The position numbers were made by a program, and so were the translations under genes. 22,288 nt of DNA from JACTUA01 sp035506435 (GTDB taxonomy: Archaea > Halobacteriota > Methanomicrobia > Methanomicrobiales > JACTUA01): positions 1-22,288 of the forward strand of contig DATJPK010000118.1 in the NCBI GenBank assembly GCA_035506435.1, in the 5' to 3' direction. Each line of letters opens with the position of its first letter. The stretch's first letter is position 1. Under the pieces are notes generated by a model that did no database searches, was not told where the DNA came from, and saw nothing but the letters and a program-made list of their open reading frames with translations. Positions 14,575 to 20,728 of the stretch are shown piece by piece.

Positions 14575-15677
14575 ATCTCCACGATCCGGTACTTCCTTTC
14601 CCCGAGGCCGCATTCCTCGGCATACGAGAGCTGGAGTTCTCCCCGGGTATGCTCCCAGACCCCCGTGAACTTGTCCTCGCCCGGCCGGTGGTGAGCCTGG
14701 AGGAGCGAGCCCGGGAGGCCGGCCTGGCGGTTCACCAGGTCACGGCTCGCGGCATCGACGGCAACCGGGTCCTGCGAGGCGAGGATCCCGATATCGGGGA
14801 CGATGGGGGCGTCGGACCAGGGGACACAGTCGCAGTCGGGGGTGATGGAGAGGAGAAAGTTGAAGAAGCCTGCCCTGCCCTCCTTTCCTTCCATGGCGCC
14901 GCAGGCGTACTCAACCATCCGTTCGACGAAGGGCGGGATGTCCACCGTCCAGTCGAACTCGATGGCCGACTGGAGGCAGACGGTCATGCATTCCCCGCAT
15001 CCGATGCATTTCTCCTTGTCGAGGCTCACCCTCTCTTCCCCGAGCTCGAGAGCCCCCGCCGGGCAGACGTCGACGCAGTTCCCGCACCCCCGGCACCGGT
15101 CAGGCACGAGCAGGGTGTGGGCCCGGTGCATCTCGCGCTTTCCCCGCGCCGGGGAGCAGCCCATGGCGAGGTTCTTTATGGCCCCGCCAAAGCCGGCAAG
15201 CATGTGGCCCTTGAAATGTGAGACCACCACCATGCTGTCGGCCGCGGCGATGTCCCCGGCGATGAAGACCCGGTCGAAGTGTTTCCTTCCCGCCTTCACC
15301 TCAACGATATGCCCGCCCCGGATCCCGTCGGCGATGATCACGGGGGCACCCACCACCGCGTAGTCGAAGCCGTGCCCGACGGCGGTAGTGATGTGGTCGA
15401 CGGCGTTCGAGCGGCCTCCCGAGTACAGGGTCCCGGTGTCGGTGAGGAACGGCCGGCCGCCTTCGGCCTTCACGAGATCGACCAGCTGGCGGACATGGAC
15501 CGGGTTCACGTACGTATCACAGCCGCGTTCGCCGAAGTGGACCTTGATGGCGCAGAGGTCACGCTCGTGGATGCACCGGTCGATCCCGGCCGACTCAAAG
15601 AGCCTGCGAAGCTTCGCAACCCTGCTGTCCGCGTCCCCCCGTGCCCGGAGCCCGGCAAAAAATACCTCTGCTGTCAT
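14571..15677 (-). CDS. DUF362 protein with two 4Fe-4S ferredoxin motifs
   Basis: A 368-residue iron-sulfur protein of the DUF362 family, common in methanogens and anaerobes, with unknown biochemical role. The DUF362 domain covers about residues 1-185: VHFGERGCDTYVNPVHVRQLVD, then GHGFDYAVVGAPVIIADG, and SHFKGHMLAGFGGAIKNLAMGC. A bacterial-type ferredoxin module follows, with Cys195-198-201-205 and Cys224-227-230-234, so it should bind two 4Fe-4S clusters and take part in electron transfer. The ATG at 15677 follows a purine-rich GGGAGGCGGGGCGG; the frame is open much further upstream, into the ORB-rich spacer, but that part has no coding character. A TATA-like GGATTTATTG lies about 48 bases ahead. 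The stop overlaps a possible methyltransferase start (ATGA). Confidence 0.88.
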   Translation of the reverse strand: MTAEVFFAGLRARGDADSRVAKLRRLFESAGIDRCIHERDLCAIKVHFGERGCDTYVNPVHVRQLVDLVKAEGGRPFLTDTGTLYSGGRSNAVDHITTAVGHGFDYAVVGAPVIIADGIRGGHIVEVKAGRKHFDRVFIAGDIAAADSMVVVSHFKGHMLAGFGGAIKNLAMGCSPARGKREMHRAHTLLVPDRCRGCGNCVDVCPAGALELGEERVSLDKEKCIGCGECMTVCLQSAIEFDWTVDIPPFVERMVEYACGAMEGKEGRAGFFNFLLSITPDCDCVPWSDAPIVPDIGILASQDPVAVDAASRDLVNRQAGLPGSLLQAHHRPGEDKFTGVWEHTRGELQLSYAEECGLGERKYRIVEI

Positions 15678-15720
15678 CCGCCCCGCCTCCCTGCCTAAGA
15701 CTAAGACGGGGCCTCTCCGC

Positions 15721-15730
15721 CAATAAATCC
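15721..15730 (-). promoter_or_regulatory. TATA-like element of the DUF362 gene
   Basis: The minus strand reads GGATTTATTG, centred about 48 bases before the ATG at 15677, leaving a short leader with a purine-rich ribosome-binding site. It marks the left border of the gene-free ORB region. Confidence 0.4.
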
Positions 15731-15798
15731 TCGTCCCTGCGTCCCCGGACCCGGGCACCGGAAGGATCTCCATGGATCGGAAATCGGATGGAGCGGCC

Positions 15799-15818
15799 AT
15801 TTCCACAGGAAACAGGCT
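15799..15818 (+). repeat. Degenerate ORB-like element
   Basis: ATTTCCACAGGAAACAGG keeps the inverted TTCCxxxGGAA core and AAAC, but it has no G-run. It is the outermost and weakest copy in the left cluster. Confidence 0.4.
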
Positions 15819-15833
15819 TGCCGGCCCGCTGGA

Positions 15834-15854
15834 TTCCACAGGAAGCAATGGGGT
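15834..15854 (+). repeat. ORB-like element
   Basis: The copy reads TTCCACAGGAAGCAATGGGG followed by T. It keeps the inverted core and the G-run ending in T, with AAGC in place of AAAC. The centre (ACA) is the same as in the copy next to the cdc6 TATA box. Confidence 0.55.
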
Positions 15855-15934
15855 GCGAACCATGAGCCACCCGATTCCATGCTTCGGGAGCCTCGTCGGG
15901 ATTCCGGGACAGGGATGGCCTTTTCTGGTGAAGG

Positions 15935-15955
15935 GAGCCCCGTTTCCTCTGGAGC
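15935..15955 (-). repeat. Degenerate ORB-like element, reverse orientation
   Basis: The minus strand reads GCTCCAGAGGAAACGGGGCT. The core and AAAC are kept, but the AAA spacer before the G-run is missing. It is the only reverse copy in the left cluster. Confidence 0.45.
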
Positions 15956-16136
15956 TATTGCCATGGGAAACTGCCATGCAGAGTGGTGCATGGACGGGCA
16001 TCCAGGCAGGGATTTGCACTCGGTTTATCCCGGTGGTCCGGGCGGGCCCGCTCTCCCACGACCGAAGATTCTACGTCGGTGGATGCAGTGGATCCCGTAG
16101 AATATCCCCGGATACCGGATCCGGTGGTCATGTGAA

Positions 16137-16157
16137 CTCCAATGGAAACAAAGGGGT
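16137..16157 (+). repeat. Origin recognition box (ORB), left cluster copy 1
   Basis: CTCCAATGGAAACAAAGGGG followed by T is a full match to the archaeal ORB pattern: inverted TCCAnTGGA core, AAAC, short A-rich spacer and G-run ending in T. It is the end of a repeat of about 68 bp that starts at 16090 and recurs at 16264. Confidence 0.85.
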
Positions 16158-16311
16158 GATTACGCTGATATTCCGTCGTGAGATATAAACCTTCCTTTCC
16201 CGGGAGATCCCGCACCTGCCTGATCCGGGTTTTCGGGCTATGAACCTGTTGGATCCGGCAGGTGGATCCCGTTTCTTCGTCCCCGGACGCGGGATCCGGT
16301 GGCTCCATGTG

Positions 16312-16333
16312 CTCCATTGGAAACAAGGGGGTT
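16312..16333 (+). repeat. Origin recognition box (ORB), left cluster copy 2
   Basis: CTCCATTGGAAACAAGGGGG followed by TT. It begins 175 bases after copy 1 and is the end of the second 68-bp repeat unit (16264-16332). Confidence 0.85.
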
Positions 16334-16360
16334 CGGCCGCCACCGGTTTCCAGTTCTGGC

Positions 16361-16411
16361 ATAAATACTTTCTTCTTCTTTCAAAATTTGAAACATCCGA
16401 TTCGGATTTTT
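16361..16411. other. AT-rich tract, candidate duplex unwinding element (left cluster)
   Basis: ATAAATACTTTCTTCTTCTT is followed by TCAAAATTTGAAAC and a T5 run, by far the most AT-rich stretch of the left cluster. It lies between ORB copies 2 and 3. Two interrupted palindromes with a one-base centre adjoin inside it: TTTCAAA-A-TTTGAAA (16379-16393) and ATCCGA-T-TCGGAT (16395-16407). A role as unwinding site is inferred from composition and place. Confidence 0.5.
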
Positions 16412-16490
16412 CCCGCCCCTGTTTCCGCCCCGCCTCTCACAGGGAATCGCAAAGGAACAACCCGGATATCCAATCCGGGTGCCCCATGCG

Positions 16491-16512
16491 CTCCAATGGA
16501 AACAAGGGGGTT
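16491..16512 (+). repeat. Origin recognition box (ORB), left cluster copy 3
   Basis: CTCCAATGGAAACAAGGGGG followed by TT, 179 bases after copy 2 and only 24 bases from the aminotransferase stop codon. An 8-bp inverted repeat ACCCGGAT/ATCCGGGT (16460-16480) lies just ahead of it. Confidence 0.85.
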
Positions 16513-16536
16513 TGGCCGGGCCGCTTTCCCCGCCGT

Positions 16537-17718
16537 TCAGGCCCGGACCAGCCCGGAGATGAATTCCTCCATCCGTTTCAGGGCCGTTCCCAGGTCCTCC
16601 CTCGAGACCGCGTAGGCGCACCTGAGGTGGTCCGCCCCGCTCCCGCCAAAGACCGAGCCGGGGACTACCGCCACCTGCTTCTCGGTGAGGAACCGCTCGG
16701 CGAACTCCTGGTCGGTGAGCCCGGTCCCGGCGACGGAGGGGAAGGCATAGAAGGCCCCTTTCGGGAGGTGGCAGGGCAGGCCGATCCGGTTCAGCCCCTC
16801 GACAAAGAAGTTCCGCCGTTGCCGGTACTCCCTGACCATCGCATCCTTCTCCTGCTCCCCGTTCTTCATCGCTTCGATGGCAGCCATCTGGCCCATGACG
16901 GGGGCGCAGAGCATCACGTACTGGTGGATCTTGAGGGCGAGCTCGGCGATGTTCTTCGGGGCGCAGAGGTACCCCACCCTCCACCCCGTCATGGAGTAGG
17001 CCTTGGAGAAGCCGTTCATGGTCACGGTCCGGTCCCTGAGCTCGGGATGGGAGGCCACCGCCACGTGCCGGCCCTCGTAGGTTAGCTCCGAATACACCTC
17101 GTCGGAGATGACCATCAGGTCATGGTCCACCACGAGGTCGGCGATGGCGTCGATGTCCGCCTTTCCCATCACGCCCCCCGTGGGGTTGTTCGGGAAGTTC
17201 ATGACAAGGACCCGGCTCTTCCGGGTGACCTTTTCAGCGAGGTTGTCCGGCGTGAGCCGGAACTCGTCCTTCTCCGGGCAGGGCACAGGGACCGGTTTTC
17301 CTCCGGCGAGGGTCGCGCAGGGGGAATAGGAGACATAGGAAGGTTCGGCGACAAGCACCTCGTCCCCCGGGTCAACGAGCGCACGGACGGCGATGTCCGC
17401 CGCCTCCGAGACCCCGGTCGTGATGATAATCTCCTCCTCGGGGTCGTAGCCGACCCCGTACCGGGCGAGGAGGTCTTTTGCGACGAGCTGGCGGAGCGGG
17501 AGGAGGCCCTTGTTCGAGGTGTACGAGGTGTGCCCCTGCTCGATGGACCAGATCCCCGCCTCGGAGACGTTCCAGGGGGTCTCGAAGTCCGGCTCGCCCA
17601 CACCGAGGGAAATGACGTCCTCCATGGTGAGGAGGAGGTCGAAGAACTTCCGGATGCCCGAGGGCGGGATGGCCCGGGCACGGGCCGAGCCGCGCTCCCG
17701 CATGGTCTGCTGGCGCAT
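16537..17718 (-). CDS. PLP-dependent aminotransferase, class I/II (AspC-like)
   Basis: A 393-residue fold-type I aminotransferase, probably acting on aspartate, aromatic or related amino acids. Landmarks: GVGEPDFETP (39-48), SYTSNKGLLPLR (65-76), NFPNNPTGG (174-182), the PLP ring-binding ISDEVYSELTY with Asp206 and Tyr209, and the Schiff-base Lys239 in SKAYSMTGWRVGY. Substrate choice cannot be read from the sequence. Two starts are possible, ATG 17718 and ATG 17703; both precede the first family segment. It lies eight bases after an Lrp-type regulator gene, which often controls such enzymes, and is the last gene of the operon begun by cdc6. Its 3' end adjoins the left ORB cluster. Confidence 0.9.
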   Translation of the reverse strand: MRQQTMRERGSARARAIPPSGIRKFFDLLLTMEDVISLGVGEPDFETPWNVSEAGIWSIEQGHTSYTSNKGLLPLRQLVAKDLLARYGVGYDPEEEIIITTGVSEAADIAVRALVDPGDEVLVAEPSYVSYSPCATLAGGKPVPVPCPEKDEFRLTPDNLAEKVTRKSRVLVMNFPNNPTGGVMGKADIDAIADLVVDHDLMVISDEVYSELTYEGRHVAVASHPELRDRTVTMNGFSKAYSMTGWRVGYLCAPKNIAELALKIHQYVMLCAPVMGQMAAIEAMKNGEQEKDAMVREYRQRRNFFVEGLNRIGLPCHLPKGAFYAFPSVAGTGLTDQEFAERFLTEKQVAVVPGSVFGGSGADHLRCAYAVSREDLGTALKRMEEFISGLVRA

Positions 17719-17726
17719 GGTCTTCT

Positions 17727-18218
17727 CTAGAACGAGAGGGGAAGCCGCTCCCCGCCCTCCTTCTCGAAGAACTGGTTCCCGTTCTCCTTGTAGATCTTCA
17801 TGATGATGTGGGTGGCCGCCTCCCGGATGTGGTCCATGGGCGCGATCTGCTCGGAGACGAACCGGGAGACCTCGTTCATGTCCTTCCCCGTGACCAGGAG
17901 CTGGAGGTCGTAGACCCCGGAGACCAGGTAGAGCGAGTCCACCTGCCGGAACCGGGCGATCCGCTCGGCGATCTTGTCGTACCCGAAGTCCCGCTCGGGG
18001 GCGATCTTCAGGTCGATGATGGCGGATACCCGCGAGGCCCCTGCCTTTTCCCAGTCGATGACGGCGGTCACCTTGCGGATGATCCGGGCAGCCTCCAGCG
18101 CCCGGATGCGTTCCCCGGCCTCGCCCTCGGAGAGGCCGAGGCTCGCGGCCAGCTCCCCGAGGGGGATCCGGCCGTTCTCCTCGAGCAGCTGGAGGATCTC
18201 CAGGTCTTTTCCGTCCAC
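17727..18218 (-). CDS. Lrp/AsnC family transcriptional regulator
   Basis: A 163-residue DNA-binding regulator. The N-terminal winged helix-turn-helix (about 1-50) reads ILQLLEENGRIPLGELAASLGLS, and the RAM/ligand-binding domain (about 62-140) includes VDSLYLVSGVYDLQLLVTGKD. The start is GTG at 18218, preceded by GAGGTGATC, an almost perfect complement to the 16S rRNA 3' end; that sequence also spans the cdc6 stop codon. Four bases separate the two genes, so translation is probably coupled. The neighbouring aminotransferase gene suggests amino-acid control, while its link with cdc6 might connect nutrient state to replication (inference). Confidence 0.9.
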   Translation of the reverse strand: MDGKDLEILQLLEENGRIPLGELAASLGLSEGEAGERIRALEAARIIRKVTAVIDWEKAGASRVSAIIDLKIAPERDFGYDKIAERIARFRQVDSLYLVSGVYDLQLLVTGKDMNEVSRFVSEQIAPMDHIREAATHIIMKIYKENGNQFFEKEGGERLPLSF

Positions 18219-18222
18219 GGGA

Positions 18223-19503
18223 TCACCTCAATAATGCCTTCAACCGGTTGGTATCCAATTGTATAAGGGTATCCCGCGAGAGCCGCTGGTCCTTCGAAAG
18301 GACCTCCCAGATGCGGCCCGTGATCATGTCGAACCACATCTCCTTCGTCCGGCCGTACCGCCCCTTGGAGACGACCCGGGTATTGATGACCCCGAGCATC
18401 GAGAGCTCGGAGACGAGGTCGGTGATGCGCCGGTTCGTGAGCACGTCCACGTCGAGCGTCCCCGCGACTTCGCGGTAGACCTGCAGGACCTCGCCCGAGG
18501 TGAAGATCTTCTTCCCGATGTGCTCGAGGAGAAGCATGGAGTAGAGCACCACCTTCGACTGGGTCGGGAGGGTCGAGACGCACTCGATCATGCTGTCGGT
18601 CTCGATCTTTTCCTGCGCCATTTTCACGTGCTTCTCCAGCACCCGGTCGGTGTCCTCCCGCTCGGCAAGCTCCCCCGAGACCCGGAGGAGGTCGAGGGCG
18701 CGGCGGGCATCCCCATGCTCCTGGGCGGCGAGGGCCGCGCAAAGCGGGATAACGGGGGCGTCGATGACCGCGTCCATGAAGGCGTCCGCGCTCCGCTGCT
18801 GGAGGATGTCGCAGAGCTGGGGGGCGTTGTACGGCGGGAAGACCAGCTCCTCCTCGGAGAGGGAGGAGAGGACCCTCGGGTCCAGGAAGTCGGTGAACCG
18901 CAGGTCGTTCGAGATACCAATGATGGAGACCTTCGAATCCTTGAGGTCCGAGTTGATCCGGGTCAGGTTGTAGAGGGTCTCGTCCCCGCTCTTCTTGACG
19001 AGCTTGTCGATCTCGTCGAGGACAATCACCATGACCCCGCCCACGGACTCGAGGAGGTTCTTGAGCTCCATGTACACCTGGTCGGTGGGCCACCCGGTGA
19101 AGGGGATGGAGCCGCGCGTCCCGTCGCTCGCCCGCTCGTCGTGGTCCTCCAGGTTCTTTGCAATCTGGGCGAGCACCCGGTACTGGGTGTCGATGACCTC
19201 GCAGTTCAGGTGGATGACATGGCAGGGGATAACCGTCTCCTGGGAGGCCTTCTCGAGCTCGGCGGCGACATACCGCACGCAGGCGGTCTTGCCCGTCCCG
19301 GTCTTCCCGTAGATCAGGATGTTGCTCGGGGTCTCGCCCTTGAGGGACGCGGCAAGGATGGACGCGATGGTATTGATTTCGGGCTGCCGGTGGGGGAGGA
19401 TGTTGGGCCGGTACGAGTGGCGGAGCACCTCCCGATTCTTGAAAATGTTCTTATTCACGAGATATTTCTGGAACAGTCCCATGGACGAGGTTTCTTCGGG
19501 CAT
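18223..19503 (-). CDS. cdc6: Orc1/Cdc6 family replication initiator
   Basis: A 426-residue AAA+ initiator protein that binds origin boxes and loads the MCM helicase. Residues 66-73 form Walker A GKTGTGKT, 157-166 Walker B VMVIVLDEID, and IIGISND (sensor 1, to about 200) follows with the DPRVLSSL segment. The C-terminal winged helix (about 330-420) ends with GRYGRTKEMWFDMITGRIW. Size is typical. ATG 19503 and ATG 19482 (MGLFQKYLVNKNIFKNR) are both possible; the second matches the usual N-terminus better. The gene heads an operon with Lrp and aminotransferase genes, and its promoter region contains an ORB next to the TATA box, consistent with autoregulation. Origin-like spacers lie on both sides of the operon. 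Confidence 0.95.
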   Translation of the reverse strand: MPEETSSMGLFQKYLVNKNIFKNREVLRHSYRPNILPHRQPEINTIASILAASLKGETPSNILIYGKTGTGKTACVRYVAAELEKASQETVIPCHVIHLNCEVIDTQYRVLAQIAKNLEDHDERASDGTRGSIPFTGWPTDQVYMELKNLLESVGGVMVIVLDEIDKLVKKSGDETLYNLTRINSDLKDSKVSIIGISNDLRFTDFLDPRVLSSLSEEELVFPPYNAPQLCDILQQRSADAFMDAVIDAPVIPLCAALAAQEHGDARRALDLLRVSGELAEREDTDRVLEKHVKMAQEKIETDSMIECVSTLPTQSKVVLYSMLLLEHIGKKIFTSGEVLQVYREVAGTLDVDVLTNRRITDLVSELSMLGVINTRVVSKGRYGRTKEMWFDMITGRIWEVLSKDQRLSRDTLIQLDTNRLKALLR

Positions 19504-19570
19504 GCAGGGGGTGAAGAATTGCGCTCCGGAATATGGGTCCGACCCCTCTTAAGCTCTCCGTTTTTTCCCT

Positions 19571-19579
19571 GTTTATAAC
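19571..19579 (-). promoter_or_regulatory. TATA box of cdc6, abutting an ORB
   Basis: The minus strand reads GTTATAAAC, the best TATA match in the spacer, 70 bases ahead of ATG 19503 and 90 ahead of ATG 19482, so the transcript has a leader. The G-run of an ORB copy runs straight into it, in the place of the TFB-responsive element, so initiator binding could block promoter use. Confidence 0.6.
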
Positions 19580-19600
19580 CCCCCTTCTTCCTGTGGAAAT
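19577..19600 (-). repeat. Origin recognition box (ORB), cdc6 promoter copy
   Basis: The minus strand reads TTTCCACAGGAAGAAGGGGG followed by GTT, with AAGAA in place of AAACAA. Its last bases overlap the cdc6 TATA box by three. Confidence 0.75.
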
Positions 19601-19818
19601 CCTTTTATACAGCTGGGGTTTTACGAAAAAATCGGTAATTTCAGAGTTCCCGGGCTGGTGCCGGACCACCGTTTCCGGTCCATTTGCGGTGCTGATTTCA
19701 CCTGCACTGTCACGGTATTCCCGCGCATGGACCGGTCGGCGTTTCCAGGTCTCCCGGGTGATTCCGGCATTCGCTCCCCTGCGAGAGCGGGTACTTTTCG
19801 GGATGCCGTGAGGGACCC

Positions 19819-19839
19819 TCCCCTTTGTTTCCATTGGAG
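19819..19839 (-). repeat. Origin recognition box (ORB), right cluster copy 2
   Basis: The minus strand reads CTCCAATGGAAACAAAGGGG followed by A. It matches copy 1 of the left cluster over 20 bases. It faces away from the AT-rich tract at 19885-19925. Confidence 0.85.
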
Positions 19840-19884
19840 GGTGAGAACTGCCTGATCCTGGTATTCTCGTTCTCTGAAAACAGC

Positions 19885-19925
19885 CGGTTGTTTCTCTCTC
19901 TTATAACATATAAAAACAGATCGAA
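19885..19925. other. AT-rich tract, candidate duplex unwinding element (right cluster)
   Basis: GGTTGTTTCTCTCTCTTATA is followed by ACATATAAAAACAGATCG. It is the strongest AT-rich stretch in the right spacer and lies between two outward-facing full ORBs (19819 and 20019), the place where an unwinding element is expected. TATAAAAA could alternatively be a promoter, but no gene follows within range on either strand. Confidence 0.55.
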
Positions 19926-20018
19926 ATGCACCACATGCATGGAAGAACCCGCTGCAGGACACATCGTGCCTCTCCCGTCGGAGATGCCGGGCACCCCGCC
20001 ATCCACATCCCCAGGAAC

Positions 20019-20040
20019 CTTCCAATGGAAACAAAGGGGT
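20019..20040 (+). repeat. Origin recognition box (ORB), right cluster copy 3
   Basis: CTTCCAATGGAAACAAAGGG followed by GT. It is inverted relative to the copy at 19819 and closes the right cluster. Confidence 0.85.
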
Positions 20041-20194
20041 CTCTCATAGGACCACTCCCGGTAGTCCAGGGGACGCGGGGAGCCCGGGAAGAACCCGCCT
20101 CAAATGGACAGGGAACATGAAAGCTCCGGGAGAACCCCCCGCAGACGGTCAGGTACCCTGGGGCCGGTACACGGGGGTGGGAGGCCGGGCCATC

Positions 20195-20202
20195 CCTTTA
20201 TC
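20195..20202 (+). promoter_or_regulatory. TATA box of the moaB-like gene
   Basis: CCTTTATC is centred about 32 bases before ATG 20231 and no ribosome-binding site precedes that ATG. This favours 20231 over the upstream in-frame ATG 20117 as the start. Confidence 0.45.
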
Positions 20203-20230
20203 TTTCCGGGTGCCAACCACACTTCAGGAT

Positions 20231-20728
20231 ATGAACCCCGAGCACACCCGAGACGTCAGCATCGCGGGAGCGGTCATTACCGTCTCCTCGAGCCGCACGC
20301 CGGAGACCGACGAAAGCGGCCAGGCGATCCGGGACCTCCTCGAGGGAGCGGGGATCGAGGTCACCTACTATGCCCTCGTTCCGGACCAGGTCGAGCATAT
20401 ACGGACCGCCCTTGTCCTCGCCCTCGACCATGCGAGCTGCATCATCCTGACCGGCGGGACAGGGCTCACATCCGACGACTGCACCATCGAGGCGGTCCGG
20501 CCCTTCCTCGAGAAGGAGATGGAGGGGTTCGGGGAGCTCTTCCGGTGGAAGTCCTACCAGGAAATAGGGACCCCCGCCATCCTCTCCCGGGCGATAGCCG
20601 GGATTTCCGGGGGAAAGGCGGTGTTCTGCCTCCCGGGATCGGTCCCGGCCGTGACCCTCGGGACAAGGGAACTGATCCTTCCCGAGATCCGGCACATCAT
20701 CTCTCACGCGGCCCGGGATCAGCGATAG
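20231..20728 (+). CDS. Molybdenum cofactor biosynthesis protein MoaB/MogA-like
   Basis: A 165-residue molybdopterin-binding domain protein, probably the adenylyltransferase that activates molybdopterin before metal insertion. The family segment AVITVSSSRTPETDESGQAI (14-33), the cofactor-binding TGGTGLTSDDCT (74-85) and GKAVFCLPGSVPAV near the C-terminus are present. The usual Arg-Asp after GGTGxxx is Asp-Asp here (Asp82-Asp83), so the second, catalytic-type Asp is kept. Product may serve tungsten or molybdenum enzymes such as formylmethanofuran dehydrogenase or the aldehyde oxidoreductase-like protein at the left edge (inference). It is the first gene to the right of the origin-like spacer, and its 3' end overlaps that of cgi121 by 10 bases on the opposite strand. 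Confidence 0.88.
   Translation: MNPEHTRDVSIAGAVITVSSSRTPETDESGQAIRDLLEGAGIEVTYYALVPDQVEHIRTALVLALDHASCIILTGGTGLTSDDCTIEAVRPFLEKEMEGFGELFRWKSYQEIGTPAILSRAIAGISGGKAVFCLPGSVPAVTLGTRELILPEIRHIISHAARDQR

Larger units (their letters stand above)
15731..16536. other. Candidate replication origin region, left ORB cluster (oriC, left part)
   Basis: Most of the 859-base gene-free stretch between the DUF362 start and the aminotransferase stop. It holds three good same-facing ORB copies (16137, 16312, 16491), three degraded ones (15799, 15834, 15935), CCGG/GGATCC palindromes ahead of the ORBs, a core CTGGAAAC on the minus strand at 16346-16353, and an AT-rich tract at 16361-16411. The small open frames here overlap repeats and show no protein resemblance. 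Known archaeal origins combine ORBs with an AT-rich unwinding element beside orc1/cdc6; here the initiator gene is about 1.7 kb away, in the same operon as the adjoining aminotransferase. Origin activity is inferred. Confidence 0.7.
19504..20190. other. Candidate replication origin region, right ORB cluster (oriC, right part)
   Basis: Gene-free stretch upstream of cdc6, up to the moaB-like promoter. It has three good ORB copies (19577, 19819, 20019), AT-rich tracts at 19601-19645 and 19885-19925, and weaker core matches (for example GTTTCCA at 19741-19747). The second and third ORBs lie in opposite orientation around the AT-rich tract, the classical layout of archaeal origins beside orc1/cdc6. 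No RNA or protein gene is seen. Origin function is inferred from the ORB pattern and the adjacent initiator gene. Confidence 0.8.

Noticed and set aside
15678..16019. In-frame N-terminal extension of the DUF362 protein to 482 residues
   Set aside because: The extension runs through ORB-like repeats and has no resemblance to the family; the domain begins at the ATG at 15677.
15799..16512. CRISPR array
   Set aside because: Repeats are short, vary in centre, lie in both orientations and are 35 to 200 bases apart; they match ORB sequence instead.
15731..16536. Insertion sequence or integrated element in the long gene-free spacer
   Set aside because: There is no transposase fragment, no terminal inverted repeat pair and no target duplication; the repeats are ORB modules.
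18259..19578. Open frame of 439 codons antisense to cdc6
   Set aside because: Composition is Val/Leu/Asp/Gly/Arg-rich shadow of the initiator gene, with no recognisable motif or start signal.
19665..19750. Further ORBs (minus-strand CGGAAACGG at about 19670 and TGGAAACG at about 19740)
   Set aside because: They keep only the GGAAAC core without inverted half or G-run, so they were not listed as ORBs; they may be weak mini-ORBs.
20117..20230. Upstream start for the moaB-like gene at 20117
   Set aside because: The extra 38 residues match nothing, and the TATA box lies within that stretch, 32 bases before ATG 20231.
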